Shown: one piece after another, positions 57,701-64,000 of the stretch | Layout of the letters: each line of letters begins with the position of its first letter | Numbering within the stretch: position 1 is the stretch's first letter | NCBI GenBank assembly: GCA_002709005.1 | Contig: PAPH01000021.1 | Span: forward strand, 1-64,000 | Source: Hyphomicrobiales bacterium | Lineage (GTDB): Bacteria; Pseudomonadota; Alphaproteobacteria; Rhizobiales; Rhizobiaceae | Direction of reading: 5' to 3' | Length of the DNA: 64,000 bases | Translations under genes and position numbers: made by a program | The notes under the pieces: generated by a model | Seen by the model: only the letters and a program-made list of their open reading frames with translations | The model's database searches: none | Told to the model about the DNA's origin: nothing

Positions 57701-59998
57701 TCCGGCGCGCAGGTGACTCTGACCGCAGTCGGCTCGGGCGGCACTGCACCGTATGAGTATAGCTGGAAACGGAGCAACGGCGAGGGAACCACCACATCCG
57801 CCACGACGGCCAGCACCATTTTTGCCGCATCCACACTGCCTTTTGGGACAGCGGATGAAGTGACCGAATATGAGGTCACCATTGTTGACGCCGACGGTCT
57901 GATGAGCACAGATAAAGTTCAGGTCACGGTGCAGGCGTCGAAAATCCAGCCGCAAACCATCACCTTCGCCGATCTGGAGGACATCGAAAACTTCGTTCCC
58001 GATCAGCCAGTCGCGCTCCAGGCAACGGCGAGTTCGAATTTGATCGTGAGCTTCGCCTCGACAACACAAGATATCTGCACCGTCGAAGGCGCAACCGCGA
58101 CCATCATCACGGCGGGCACCTGCACGATTACCGCCGATCAGGCCGGCGACGCGAATTACGCTGCCGCCGAACAAACCTCGCAATCCTTCACCATCGGCAA
58201 AGCGAGCCAGACGATCACCTTCATCTCGGAACCGCCTTCCAACGCCGTCATCGGCGACACCTATGAGGTCGGCGCCAAGGGCGGCGCATCGGGGAATCCG
58301 GTCACCTTCTCGATCGATGAAGCAAGCGCCCCGGTCTGTACGATCTCGGACGATGGGCTCGTCAGCGCGACCGGACCGGGCACCTGCAAAATCCTGGCCG
58401 CTCAGGCGGGCGATCAGTCTTATCTGGCGGCCGAGAGCAACCAGAGCTTTGCGGTCGGAAAGATCGAAACCAGCATCGCGCTGCAAAGCTCGACCGATGC
58501 GCCCAAGCAGGGTGAACCGGTAACCTTCACCGCCACGGTCACCCAGACCCATCCTGTCGCCCGCCTGACGCTACGCACCCTTGCAGCGCCCGTGAGCGGA
58601 CCGAGTTCCGGCACGGTCAGCTTCTTCGACGGGGCGGCCACCCTTTGCTCGGACGTGCCGCTATCGGACGGTCAGGCGGTTTGCGCAACCAGCTTCCGGA
58701 GCGCGGGGCAGCGCAATATCGTTGCCGTCTACAGCGGCGACAACACCATGGCTTCGGCCCGTTCGCTGGCGATTGTCTCCACCGTTGACAACACCGTCGC
58801 CGAGACGCAGACGATCATCAGCCGGTTCATGATCAATCGCATGCGCAATATCCAAGGCACGCAGCCTGATGTTCTCGGCTTGCTCAACGGCCGGCATGGC
58901 GGCGGGCCGAACGGTTCGCTCGCTTTCAATGGCGAGCCCGGCAGCTTCAACTTCTCCGGCGCCATCAGCCTGACGCGGCTGATGCGCGGTGAGGCGGGCG
59001 AAGACATACGCCGGCAGTTGAACCGGGCGGGCAGCACCGACAGGTCCGCGAACCTGGTCGGGCGCATGGGCATGGCCGATGCCGGCGCGGACAACGGGCT
59101 GGAAAGCCTCGATGCGCTCGATGATTCCGTGTCGGGCACTTCCGTGCTCGGCGATTCCACCTTCGGCATGGTCACCGACACGGTGAATGCGCAAGCCGGA
59201 ACTGGCAGCCAGGTCGATTGGAAGAACAAGTTCGATCCGCGCCGTTTCGATCTCTGGATCGAGGGCCAGGGCCGCAGATCCTCCACCGGCACGACCGACT
59301 CCTCGCTCTGGGTCGGCACCATCGGCTTTCATTATTTCGTCAATCCGAACCTGATCGTCGGCGTCATGACCCAGTTCGACCACGCCAGCGACAAGGATGC
59401 GGGCGAGGCTGGCGCAGCGGGCAATGGCTGGACTGTCGGCCCCTATGCTGCGGGCCGGATTGCGGGCACCGCGCTCGAATGGGAAGCGCGCGCGGCCTGG
59501 GGCGCGTCCTCCAACAAGGTCAGCCCCTACGGCACCTATGAGGACGATTTCGACACAAGCCGCTTCATCGCTTCGGGAAAGATCGGGGGGCACTTCGATC
59601 TCAACGATCTGACAGTCGCCCCGTGGCTGCGCGCGTCATACATGAGGGAAACGCAGCACGCCTATGTCGACAGCCTGTCCAACATGATCCCCGGACAGAC
59701 CGTCGAACTGGGCGAGATGGAGTTCGGGACTTCGGTCAGCAAACAGATCGTGCTCGAGAACGATACGGTTCTCACCCCGCGCGTCGGGCTTTCTGGAATC
59801 TGGACCTTCACGGAGACGAATGGCGCGGCAAGCTCGGACCTGAACATGCAGGGCGATCTTCGCGCGCAGGCCAGCGCCGGTTTCGATCTGTCGTTTGCCA
59901 ACGGCTTCCTGTTATCCCTTGACGGGCTTTATGACGGCATCGGCGCGAGCGACTACGAAGCGGTCGGCGGCAAGGCGCGGATCGCCAAGCGGTTCTGA
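54758..59998 (+). CDS. Large autotransporter adhesin with PKD and IPT repeats
   Basis: A ~1,746-residue surface protein. The signal peptide ends near VKAFALTA. The passenger contains PKD/Ig-like domains (first near 54850-55140, more at 55560-55840, 55860-56130, 56140-56410 and 57660-57940), two IPT/TIG domains (56760-57030 and 57400-57655), two cysteine-pair Ig-like units (57950-58450) and a Big_3-type Ig domain (58460-58780). The last ~260 residues are an autotransporter beta barrel ending RIAKRF. Such proteins bind surfaces or host cells. Start ATG 54758 (GGGGA nine bases upstream) or 54782. It is divergent from a two-component system. Confidence 0.87.
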   Translation: MGCSRLGAMIAQAAKRLVFLAVIALPLLSPVKAFALTATATAPLTTLQANDFGFLQGSASGGTGLTYQWTQTAGPTVELAGDREQSPSFYAPWVDYGSASVTLTFEFTVTDYNSATASDSVSITVTPRSKSTNSIPSIASLSPYQQQLQLGSCAVFMTSRDGYSYGSVAEVSLHQSSGAVTYAGGNSYFSSRIEPGSAMSSNDLAICLQTSVLNIFNFRQNGADASYTTDTYMGFSFDLVSSGATKHYEFAMTPTGAITSSSDFVEAKPVANAGQAQSVVSGAAVTLDGTLSSDANNWHTVSYKWTAPEGIALSDATGGKPTFTAPTLASDDNPRELTFSLVVNDGIQDSDPASVTVTVEPPVNTKPTATIHSVTNPVSGGAGSITGGFTASAIIPPATYTWTTPSNVTNVQGADSNQISFTAPVLEPGSANLTLQFSLVVNAGYEDSDPVPANVTVYAPPRAIAGENQTIDSGVQFTLSGSASGGYGRYFYLWGSPSGDWPSSQEPSVANPTLTAPTLSAGAADKILKYELTVTDENGVYDTDTVEITVKAPQHTSIPTAYDVQPGGAVTVPLGETFAIALPSKTYVRSQICEEDPWNPGHQTCKPDYFSCRLYEASTNDFQIRLNAESGVISGTASSVGSRTVTARYLDTNCADDTFTLNVISDEPVAPAVTGISPNAGPAGGGTAVTITGTGFTDATKVSFGGADVSAANFTSISDAQIEVNAPAGSAGKVDVTVTTPSGASDTSGAADDFTYTTPAIAILTDANVELVSGNTILQDEVPAGTQVTQTFKIKNTGNVAVDLFAQRANLPSTFNPNISETNNSLPSSLRPGESGELTISYKPRAAGQFTYVLNIFAIDADNQQASFALKAIGVATAPVPAVTSVNPAFGPAAGGTEVTITGTGFTDAINVSFGSADVSAASFTSLSDTQIVMNAPAGSAGKVDVAVTTAGGTSDASGSADDFTYSAPPVVDAGQDQTVESGAQVTLTAVGSGGTAPYEYSWKRSNGEGTTTSATTASTIFAASTLPFGTADEVTEYEVTIVDADGLMSTDKVQVTVQASKIQPQTITFADLEDIENFVPDQPVALQATASSNLIVSFASTTQDICTVEGATATIITAGTCTITADQAGDANYAAAEQTSQSFTIGKASQTITFISEPPSNAVIGDTYEVGAKGGASGNPVTFSIDEASAPVCTISDDGLVSATGPGTCKILAAQAGDQSYLAAESNQSFAVGKIETSIALQSSTDAPKQGEPVTFTATVTQTHPVARLTLRTLAAPVSGPSSGTVSFFDGAATLCSDVPLSDGQAVCATSFRSAGQRNIVAVYSGDNTMASARSLAIVSTVDNTVAETQTIISRFMINRMRNIQGTQPDVLGLLNGRHGGGPNGSLAFNGEPGSFNFSGAISLTRLMRGEAGEDIRRQLNRAGSTDRSANLVGRMGMADAGADNGLESLDALDDSVSGTSVLGDSTFGMVTDTVNAQAGTGSQVDWKNKFDPRRFDLWIEGQGRRSSTGTTDSSLWVGTIGFHYFVNPNLIVGVMTQFDHASDKDAGEAGAAGNGWTVGPYAAGRIAGTALEWEARAAWGASSNKVSPYGTYEDDFDTSRFIASGKIGGHFDLNDLTVAPWLRASYMRETQHAYVDSLSNMIPGQTVELGEMEFGTSVSKQIVLENDTVLTPRVGLSGIWTFTETNGAASSDLNMQGDLRAQASAGFDLSFANGFLLSLDGLYDGIGASDYEAVGGKARIAKRF
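56770..57655 (+). repeat. Two diverged DNA repeats encoding IPT/TIG domains
   Basis: The stretch encoding the first IPT domain (about 56770-57010) is repeated at about 57415-57650 with high nucleotide identity, for example the shared ACGATCACGGGCACCGG-like core and TTCACCGATGCAA. The copies have diverged at scattered positions. They could recombine and change adhesin length. Confidence 0.75.
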
Positions 59999-60191
59999 TC
60001 GGCGCTGCCAGGGCCGCTTGTTGCCGCAGAGTTGACCTGGGTCGACGGCATCAGCTGGGAAGCAACTGTCATGGTAGGATCGACAGGTTGCGGAGCAAGC
60101 GACACCCAGAAATCCATCTGCAGGCGGTCTATAGCCGCGCTTGTCGTCAACGTCTCGACCACTCTGCCGTGAGGGCAGCAGGAACGATTGC

Positions 60192-61076
60192 TTATTTGAA
60201 TGCGCTCTTGAGGGGCCGACCGAGACAGCTCTCTATCCCTCGGGTCGCGGAGGCAAGCTTTTCGAGATCGAAACCGGTCTCTACACCGAGGCCGTCGAAC
60301 ATGTGCACCAAGCTCTCCGTTGCGATGTTGCCCGTCGCACCGGGGGAGTAAGGGCATCCGCCCAGCCCGCCGGCGGAGGCATCGAAGGCAGTTACTCCGG
60401 CGTTCCACGACCACAAAGCGTTGGCGAGCCCCTGATCGAACGTGTCGTGATAATGCGCAACGATCCGCTCGGAACCGTGCTGCGCCACGACCGGCTCGAT
60501 CACCGGCAGGACATGGCCCGGCGTCGCTCGGCCGGTGGTATCGCAGATCGAGACTTCGTAGCAGCCGGCGTCGAGAAGCCGGCTGGTCAGACCGATCGCG
60601 GCATCTGGATCCACCCATCCCTCGAACGGACAGTGAAAGGCCACGGAGACATAGCCGCGCACCTTGAGACCGGCATCGAGCGCGGCTCGCGCAACTTCGG
60701 CGAAACGCGAAAAGCTGTCCGCCATGGAGGCGTTGAGATTGCGCTGCGAAAAGGCCTCGGTTGCAGCAGGAAAGACAGCGATGCGTTTGACCTTGGCCTC
60801 GATGGCTCGCTCAAGCCCCTTCATGTTGGGGACGAGCACGATTCCCTCGAGACCGGGAATATCCTTAACCGCAGACACGACGTCCGCGGTACTGGCCATC
60901 TGCGGCACCCATTTGGGCGCGACAAAGGAGCCGACCTCCACTTCGCGCGCGCCGGCCGCAACCAGGTTCCTGACCAGGTCCACCTTTGCGTCAGTCGGGA
61001 TGACAGCAGCTTCGTTCTGAAGGCCGTCCCGGGGGCTGACCTCAACGATTCGGACGTGCTTCGCGTGTCTTGTCAC
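60192..61076 (-). CDS. Hydroxymethylglutaryl-CoA lyase family protein
   Basis: A 294-residue HMGL-like enzyme, a TIM-barrel lyase that splits HMG-CoA or a related 3-hydroxy-acyl-CoA. N-terminal VRIVEVSPRDGLQNE near residue 8 holds the metal-binding Asp, and GLGGCPYSPGATGNIATE near 234 is the family signature with the reactive Cys. HYHDTFDQGLAN near 204 gives the metal-ligand histidines. It is the last gene of a four-gene minus-strand set; its 5' end overlaps the LysR gene by 35 bp. True HMG-CoA lyase versus a relative acting on another CoA cannot be settled here. Confidence 0.92.
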   Translation of the reverse strand: MTRHAKHVRIVEVSPRDGLQNEAAVIPTDAKVDLVRNLVAAGAREVEVGSFVAPKWVPQMASTADVVSAVKDIPGLEGIVLVPNMKGLERAIEAKVKRIAVFPAATEAFSQRNLNASMADSFSRFAEVARAALDAGLKVRGYVSVAFHCPFEGWVDPDAAIGLTSRLLDAGCYEVSICDTTGRATPGHVLPVIEPVVAQHGSERIVAHYHDTFDQGLANALWSWNAGVTAFDASAGGLGGCPYSPGATGNIATESLVHMFDGLGVETGFDLEKLASATRGIESCLGRPLKSAFK

Positions 61077-62010
61077 TTTGACTGCCTTTCAGCTCCAGGG
61101 GGCACTCGTCACCCAGGATTGCCCTGAGGACAACCTTCGCCGCGGGTGACAGATGAGTTACGGATTTGACGCAGACATGCGTCTTGCGCAGGCCCCATTC
61201 CTCGATGAGCGGGATAGAAACGACCTCATGGGCGCTTGCGGCTTCGCCGGCATGGAATTCCGGCATGATCGATACGCCCATTCCGCTTGCCACATATTTC
61301 GCAAGCGGATCGAACCCGTCCACGGTCACGGTCACCCGCAACTCCACACTTTGTCCGATGGCCTTTCGCGCGATGAGTTGCTGAAGAGCGAGATCGCTGC
61401 GCAATCCCACATAGTCGAGCCCGTCGAGATCGATCAGCCGCAACCCACCGGTATGTATGGCCAGCGGATGCGACGTGGGAAGAACCACATGCAAGGGCTC
61501 AGCGAGATACTCGAACGCCGTCAGCGCGTCGGGGACGTCTCCGCCGGAAACAAATCCGATATCTGTTGTGCCGCGCTGGAGGCTGACGAGCGTTTCCTCA
61601 CTGTTGCTCTGCTCGAGCCGCAGGTCGAGTTCGGGATGCGCGGCCTTCACCCGGCCGATGACACGCGGCAGGAGAGATGAGATGGTCGAGAGGCTTGCGC
61701 TGACGCGCACCTCTCCCGACCGACCGAGGGTCAGCGACTCCAGGTCGCTGAGGGTGACTTCGACCACATCGAAAAGCGATTCCACATGGCGCATGAGCAC
61801 CTTGCCGGCTGCGGTCGGCTCGACCCCGCGGTCGTGCCGGCGCAGCAACTCGATCCCCAGCCTCGCTTCCAGTTCCGCTATGCGACGCGATATGGCGGAT
61901 GCCGCGAGATGTTCCCGCTCTGCCGCGCTGACAAAACTCTGCTCCTCCACCGCAGCCTTGAAGACCCGCAGCGTCACAAAGTCCAAACCAAGACTGCGCC
62001 ACTCCGCCAT
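61042..62010 (-). CDS. LysR-family regulator within GMC-HMGL cluster
   Basis: A 322-residue LysR-type regulator. Helix-turn-helix: LDFVTLRVFKAAVEEQSFVS with ASAISRRIAELEARLG; the effector domain begins RSGEVRVSASLSTISSLLP and includes KYVASGMGVSIMPEFH. The C-terminal tail (PLELKGSQSDKTREARPNR) is polar. It overlaps the next gene by 35 bases and lies 9 bp after the GMC gene, so it is inside the operon rather than divergent, unusual for LysR genes. It probably senses the substrate or product of this cluster. Confidence 0.9.
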   Translation of the reverse strand: MAEWRSLGLDFVTLRVFKAAVEEQSFVSAAEREHLAASAISRRIAELEARLGIELLRRHDRGVEPTAAGKVLMRHVESLFDVVEVTLSDLESLTLGRSGEVRVSASLSTISSLLPRVIGRVKAAHPELDLRLEQSNSEETLVSLQRGTTDIGFVSGGDVPDALTAFEYLAEPLHVVLPTSHPLAIHTGGLRLIDLDGLDYVGLRSDLALQQLIARKAIGQSVELRVTVTVDGFDPLAKYVASGMGVSIMPEFHAGEAASAHEVVSIPLIEEWGLRKTHVCVKSVTHLSPAAKVVLRAILGDECPLELKGSQSDKTREARPNR

Positions 62011-62019
62011 GCGTTTGTC

Positions 62020-63651
62020 CTATCGATTGGAAGCCAGATCGGCCTTCAGCATGTCCGACGCCTTTTCGGCAATCATGATCGTCGCGGCGAACGTATTGGC
62101 CGAGGGGCTCGTGGGCATGACAGAGGCGTCGGCGATGGTCAAACGTTCCATACCGTGGACGCGAAGCCGCTCATCGACCACCGCGTCAGGATCGGTCGCG
62201 GGTCCCATCTTCGCGGTTCCCACCAGATGCCACGACGAGACGCCGTACTGCTTGGCGAAGGCCTCGAGCTCGTCATCGCTCTGCACGTCCTTGCCCGGCA
62301 ATTGCTCGTGGTCGAAATATTTCTGCATCGGTCCGGACCTGACGAGCTTGCGCGCCAGCTTGATGCCCGAGACAAGCGTCTCCAGGTCACTTCTGACCGA
62401 GAGATAGTTCGGCTGAACCTTCACCTCGGCGATAGGATTGGTCGAAAGAGCATGGACATAGCCGGTGCTTGCCGGTTTGTGCGCCCAGAACCCGCAAGTC
62501 ATGCCCGGATAGTCGTCCAGCATGCTGACGAAGCCGGCCTTGTAGCTCGCGGGCGAAAACACACCCTGTAGATCGGGCGTCTCCAGCCCCTCGCGCGACT
62601 TGGCGAAGATGTGCACCAGCGACGGGCTCAGGGTGATGATGGATGGCAGGCCGAACAGCCAGCGCATCTGTTGCGCCCAAAGCCTAGGCGCCTTGGCGTA
62701 TTCGTTGATGGTGACGGAACCGCGCGCACGGGCGACGACCCGTACCGAATAGTGATCGCGCAGATTGCGGCCGACGCCGGCTCTTTCGGAGACGACGGGC
62801 ACACCGATCCGCTCAAGATCGTCTTGGCGTCCGACACCGGACAATTGCAGCAGCCGCGCGGTGTTGACAGTGCCACTCGACAGGACGACCTGGCGGCGCG
62901 CTTTGAGCACCCGGCGTTCGCCCCTACCCTCGCCGGTGATGTATTCGACGCCGATCGCCCGGTTGCCATCGAACAGAACTTTGGCCGCAACGGCGCGGGT
63001 GATCAGGCGGAGATTGGGCCGCTTCAACGCCGGTTTAAGGTAGCCGCGCGCAGCAGAAACCCGTCTGCGGCCCTTGATAATACGCTGGAAATAGCCGACG
63101 CCTTCCTGATCCCCGCCATTGTAGTCCTTTGTCCGGGCCAGATCCTGCTCACCCGCACCCGAGATGAAGGCCTCGCAGATCTCGTGGATCCATTTCAATT
63201 CGGATATCTGCAGCGGACCGTCCTTGCCGCGCGCCTTGGGATCGCCCTTGCCATCGAAGGTTTCAGATCGCCTGAAATAGGGCAGGATGGATTCGTAATC
63301 CCATCCCGCATTGCCCATCTGCGCCCAGCCGTCGAAATCGGCCGGCTGGCCGCGATTGTAGATCAGTCCGTTCAGTGAACTCGAACCCCCAACGACGCGG
63401 CCCTGCAAGACGTTGATCTGGCGTCCGTTGGTATTCTCGGTCGGCTCCGTCTTGAACGGCCAGATGTAGTTCTCGTTGAAGATCATCTTGATGAAGCCGG
63501 CCGGGATGTGGATGTAGGGATGGAGATCGTCCTTCCCTGCCTCGATGACCGTCACGTTGAGGTTAGGATCCTCGGACAGCCGGGCGGCGATGACCGAGCC
63601 GGCCGCCCCTGCGCCCACGACGATAATGTCGGTTTCTTCGCTTCCATTCAT
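62020..63651 (-). CDS. GMC-family flavin oxidoreductase
   Basis: A 543-residue FAD enzyme of the glucose-methanol-choline group. The dinucleotide fold IIVVGAGAAGSVIAARLSE begins near residue 8, the family segment LQGRVVGGSSSLNGLIYNRG is near 83-102, and the C-terminal half has SSWHLVGTAKMGPATDPDAV near 461 and SVMPTSPSANTFAATIMIAE near 505, which carries the catalytic His region. Members oxidise alcohols or choline; the substrate is not clear. Start ATG 63651 begins the fold and lies 14 bp after the previous gene. In operon with an AHL-lactonase-like gene. Confidence 0.93.
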   Translation of the reverse strand: MNGSEETDIIVVGAGAAGSVIAARLSEDPNLNVTVIEAGKDDLHPYIHIPAGFIKMIFNENYIWPFKTEPTENTNGRQINVLQGRVVGGSSSLNGLIYNRGQPADFDGWAQMGNAGWDYESILPYFRRSETFDGKGDPKARGKDGPLQISELKWIHEICEAFISGAGEQDLARTKDYNGGDQEGVGYFQRIIKGRRRVSAARGYLKPALKRPNLRLITRAVAAKVLFDGNRAIGVEYITGEGRGERRVLKARRQVVLSSGTVNTARLLQLSGVGRQDDLERIGVPVVSERAGVGRNLRDHYSVRVVARARGSVTINEYAKAPRLWAQQMRWLFGLPSIITLSPSLVHIFAKSREGLETPDLQGVFSPASYKAGFVSMLDDYPGMTCGFWAHKPASTGYVHALSTNPIAEVKVQPNYLSVRSDLETLVSGIKLARKLVRSGPMQKYFDHEQLPGKDVQSDDELEAFAKQYGVSSWHLVGTAKMGPATDPDAVVDERLRVHGMERLTIADASVMPTSPSANTFAATIMIAEKASDMLKADLASNR

Positions 63652-63665
63652 GACGCTTGTACCCG

Positions 63666-64000
63666 CTAGCTGTCCGAGACGACGCTCTGATGAGCGTCCG
63701 CCACGCAAATTTCGACGATCTGGAGGCCGGTCGGTGCCTCCCGCCACGGGAACCTCTGACCCAGATGCTGTTCGTGCGCCGGGATGACGCGGCGACGATC
63801 GCCGCCTGCCGCCTGGATCATCTCGTGGATCGCGAAAACCATTTTTTCCTGGCTTCCATTGGCGAGACCCACGGGGTGGTAATAGGGATCGTCCGGATCG
63901 CCGCCGTCGAGATTGTCGAACTGGTAGATCAGGTCCCCGGCCAGCACCCAGGCATCCGAGGATTGCGTTTTGCCGTCGTTGCGCACCACGACATATTGAG
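63666..64000 (-). CDS. AHL-lactonase-like metallo-hydrolase, C-terminal part
   Basis: The 3' portion of a gene that runs past the window edge; 111 codons are visible. The sequence QYVVVRNDG and SDAWVLAGDLIYQFDNLDGG carries the metal-ligand Asp of the metallo-beta-lactamase fold, and RRRVIPAHEQHLGQRFPW the late His. It resembles the N-acyl-homoserine lactonase family (AttM/AiiA-like), but the N-terminal HxHxDH motif is outside the window. It is the first visible gene of the GMC-LysR-HMGL set. Confidence 0.75.
   Translation of the reverse strand, partial: QYVVVRNDGKTQSSDAWVLAGDLIYQFDNLDGGDPDDPYYHPVGLANGSQEKMVFAIHEMIQAAGGDRRRVIPAHEQHLGQRFPWREAPTGLQIVEICVADAHQSVVSDS

Overview
The window looks like a chromosomal stretch of a GC-rich alphaproteobacterium of the Rhizobiales (Hyphomicrobiales), Rhizobiaceae- or Aurantimonadaceae-like. 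The reasons are the hisS-hisZ-hisG order with a short HisG that needs HisZ, the plant-type glutamate-cysteine ligase, BA14K and DUF1127 proteins, the glcDEF and lutABC modules, and the rlmE-ppx pair near guaB. No species is claimed. All identifications come from reading translated sequence; no database search was run.

1-35.6 kb is ordinary chromosome. It holds a doxX gene, hisS-hisZ-hisG, a LysR/YeiH divergent pair, a BA14K protein, tag (alkylation repair), two L,D-transpeptidases, glcDEF (glycolate oxidase) back to back with regulators and lutABC (lactate oxidation), a phosphatase, a LysE exporter, rsmE, gshA, a DUF937 protein, a DUF1127/LysR divergent pair, katG/oxyR, a MAPEG protein, guaB, a Tat-exported metallo-hydrolase, rlmE and a Ppx/GppA protein with a long basic N-terminal extension.

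35.6-49.9 kb is a genomic island inserted in the 3' end of a tRNA-Gln(CTG) gene. A 17-bp direct repeat (35641-35657 and 49930-49946) marks the ends. Inside are, in order: a tyrosine integrase broken by one stop and three frameshifts; a possible replication origin (perfect hairpin plus 14-bp repeats) and an HUH-type Rep gene; a PGN_0703-like PD-(D/E)XK nuclease; a dcm-mcrB-mcrC-vsr operon resembling LlaJI-type restriction-modification; an XRE regulator; and an accessory cluster I do not recognise as a named system. That cluster encodes a beta-CASP metallo-beta-lactamase nuclease, a PD-(D/E)XK-like protein coupled to it by an ATGA overlap, a protein made of two degenerate serine-recombinase folds lacking catalytic residues (interrupted near its end by an amber codon), a membrane-anchored protein and a small acidic protein. 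It is the best candidate here for an undescribed, possibly defensive, system.

50.2-64 kb is accessory chromosome. A small outer-membrane barrel gene, a NarX/NarL-type two-component system and a ~1,750-residue autotransporter adhesin with PKD and IPT/TIG repeats are grouped together. They are followed by a minus-strand set: an AHL-lactonase-like metallo-hydrolase (cut by the window edge), a GMC oxidoreductase, a LysR regulator and an HMG-CoA-lyase-family protein.
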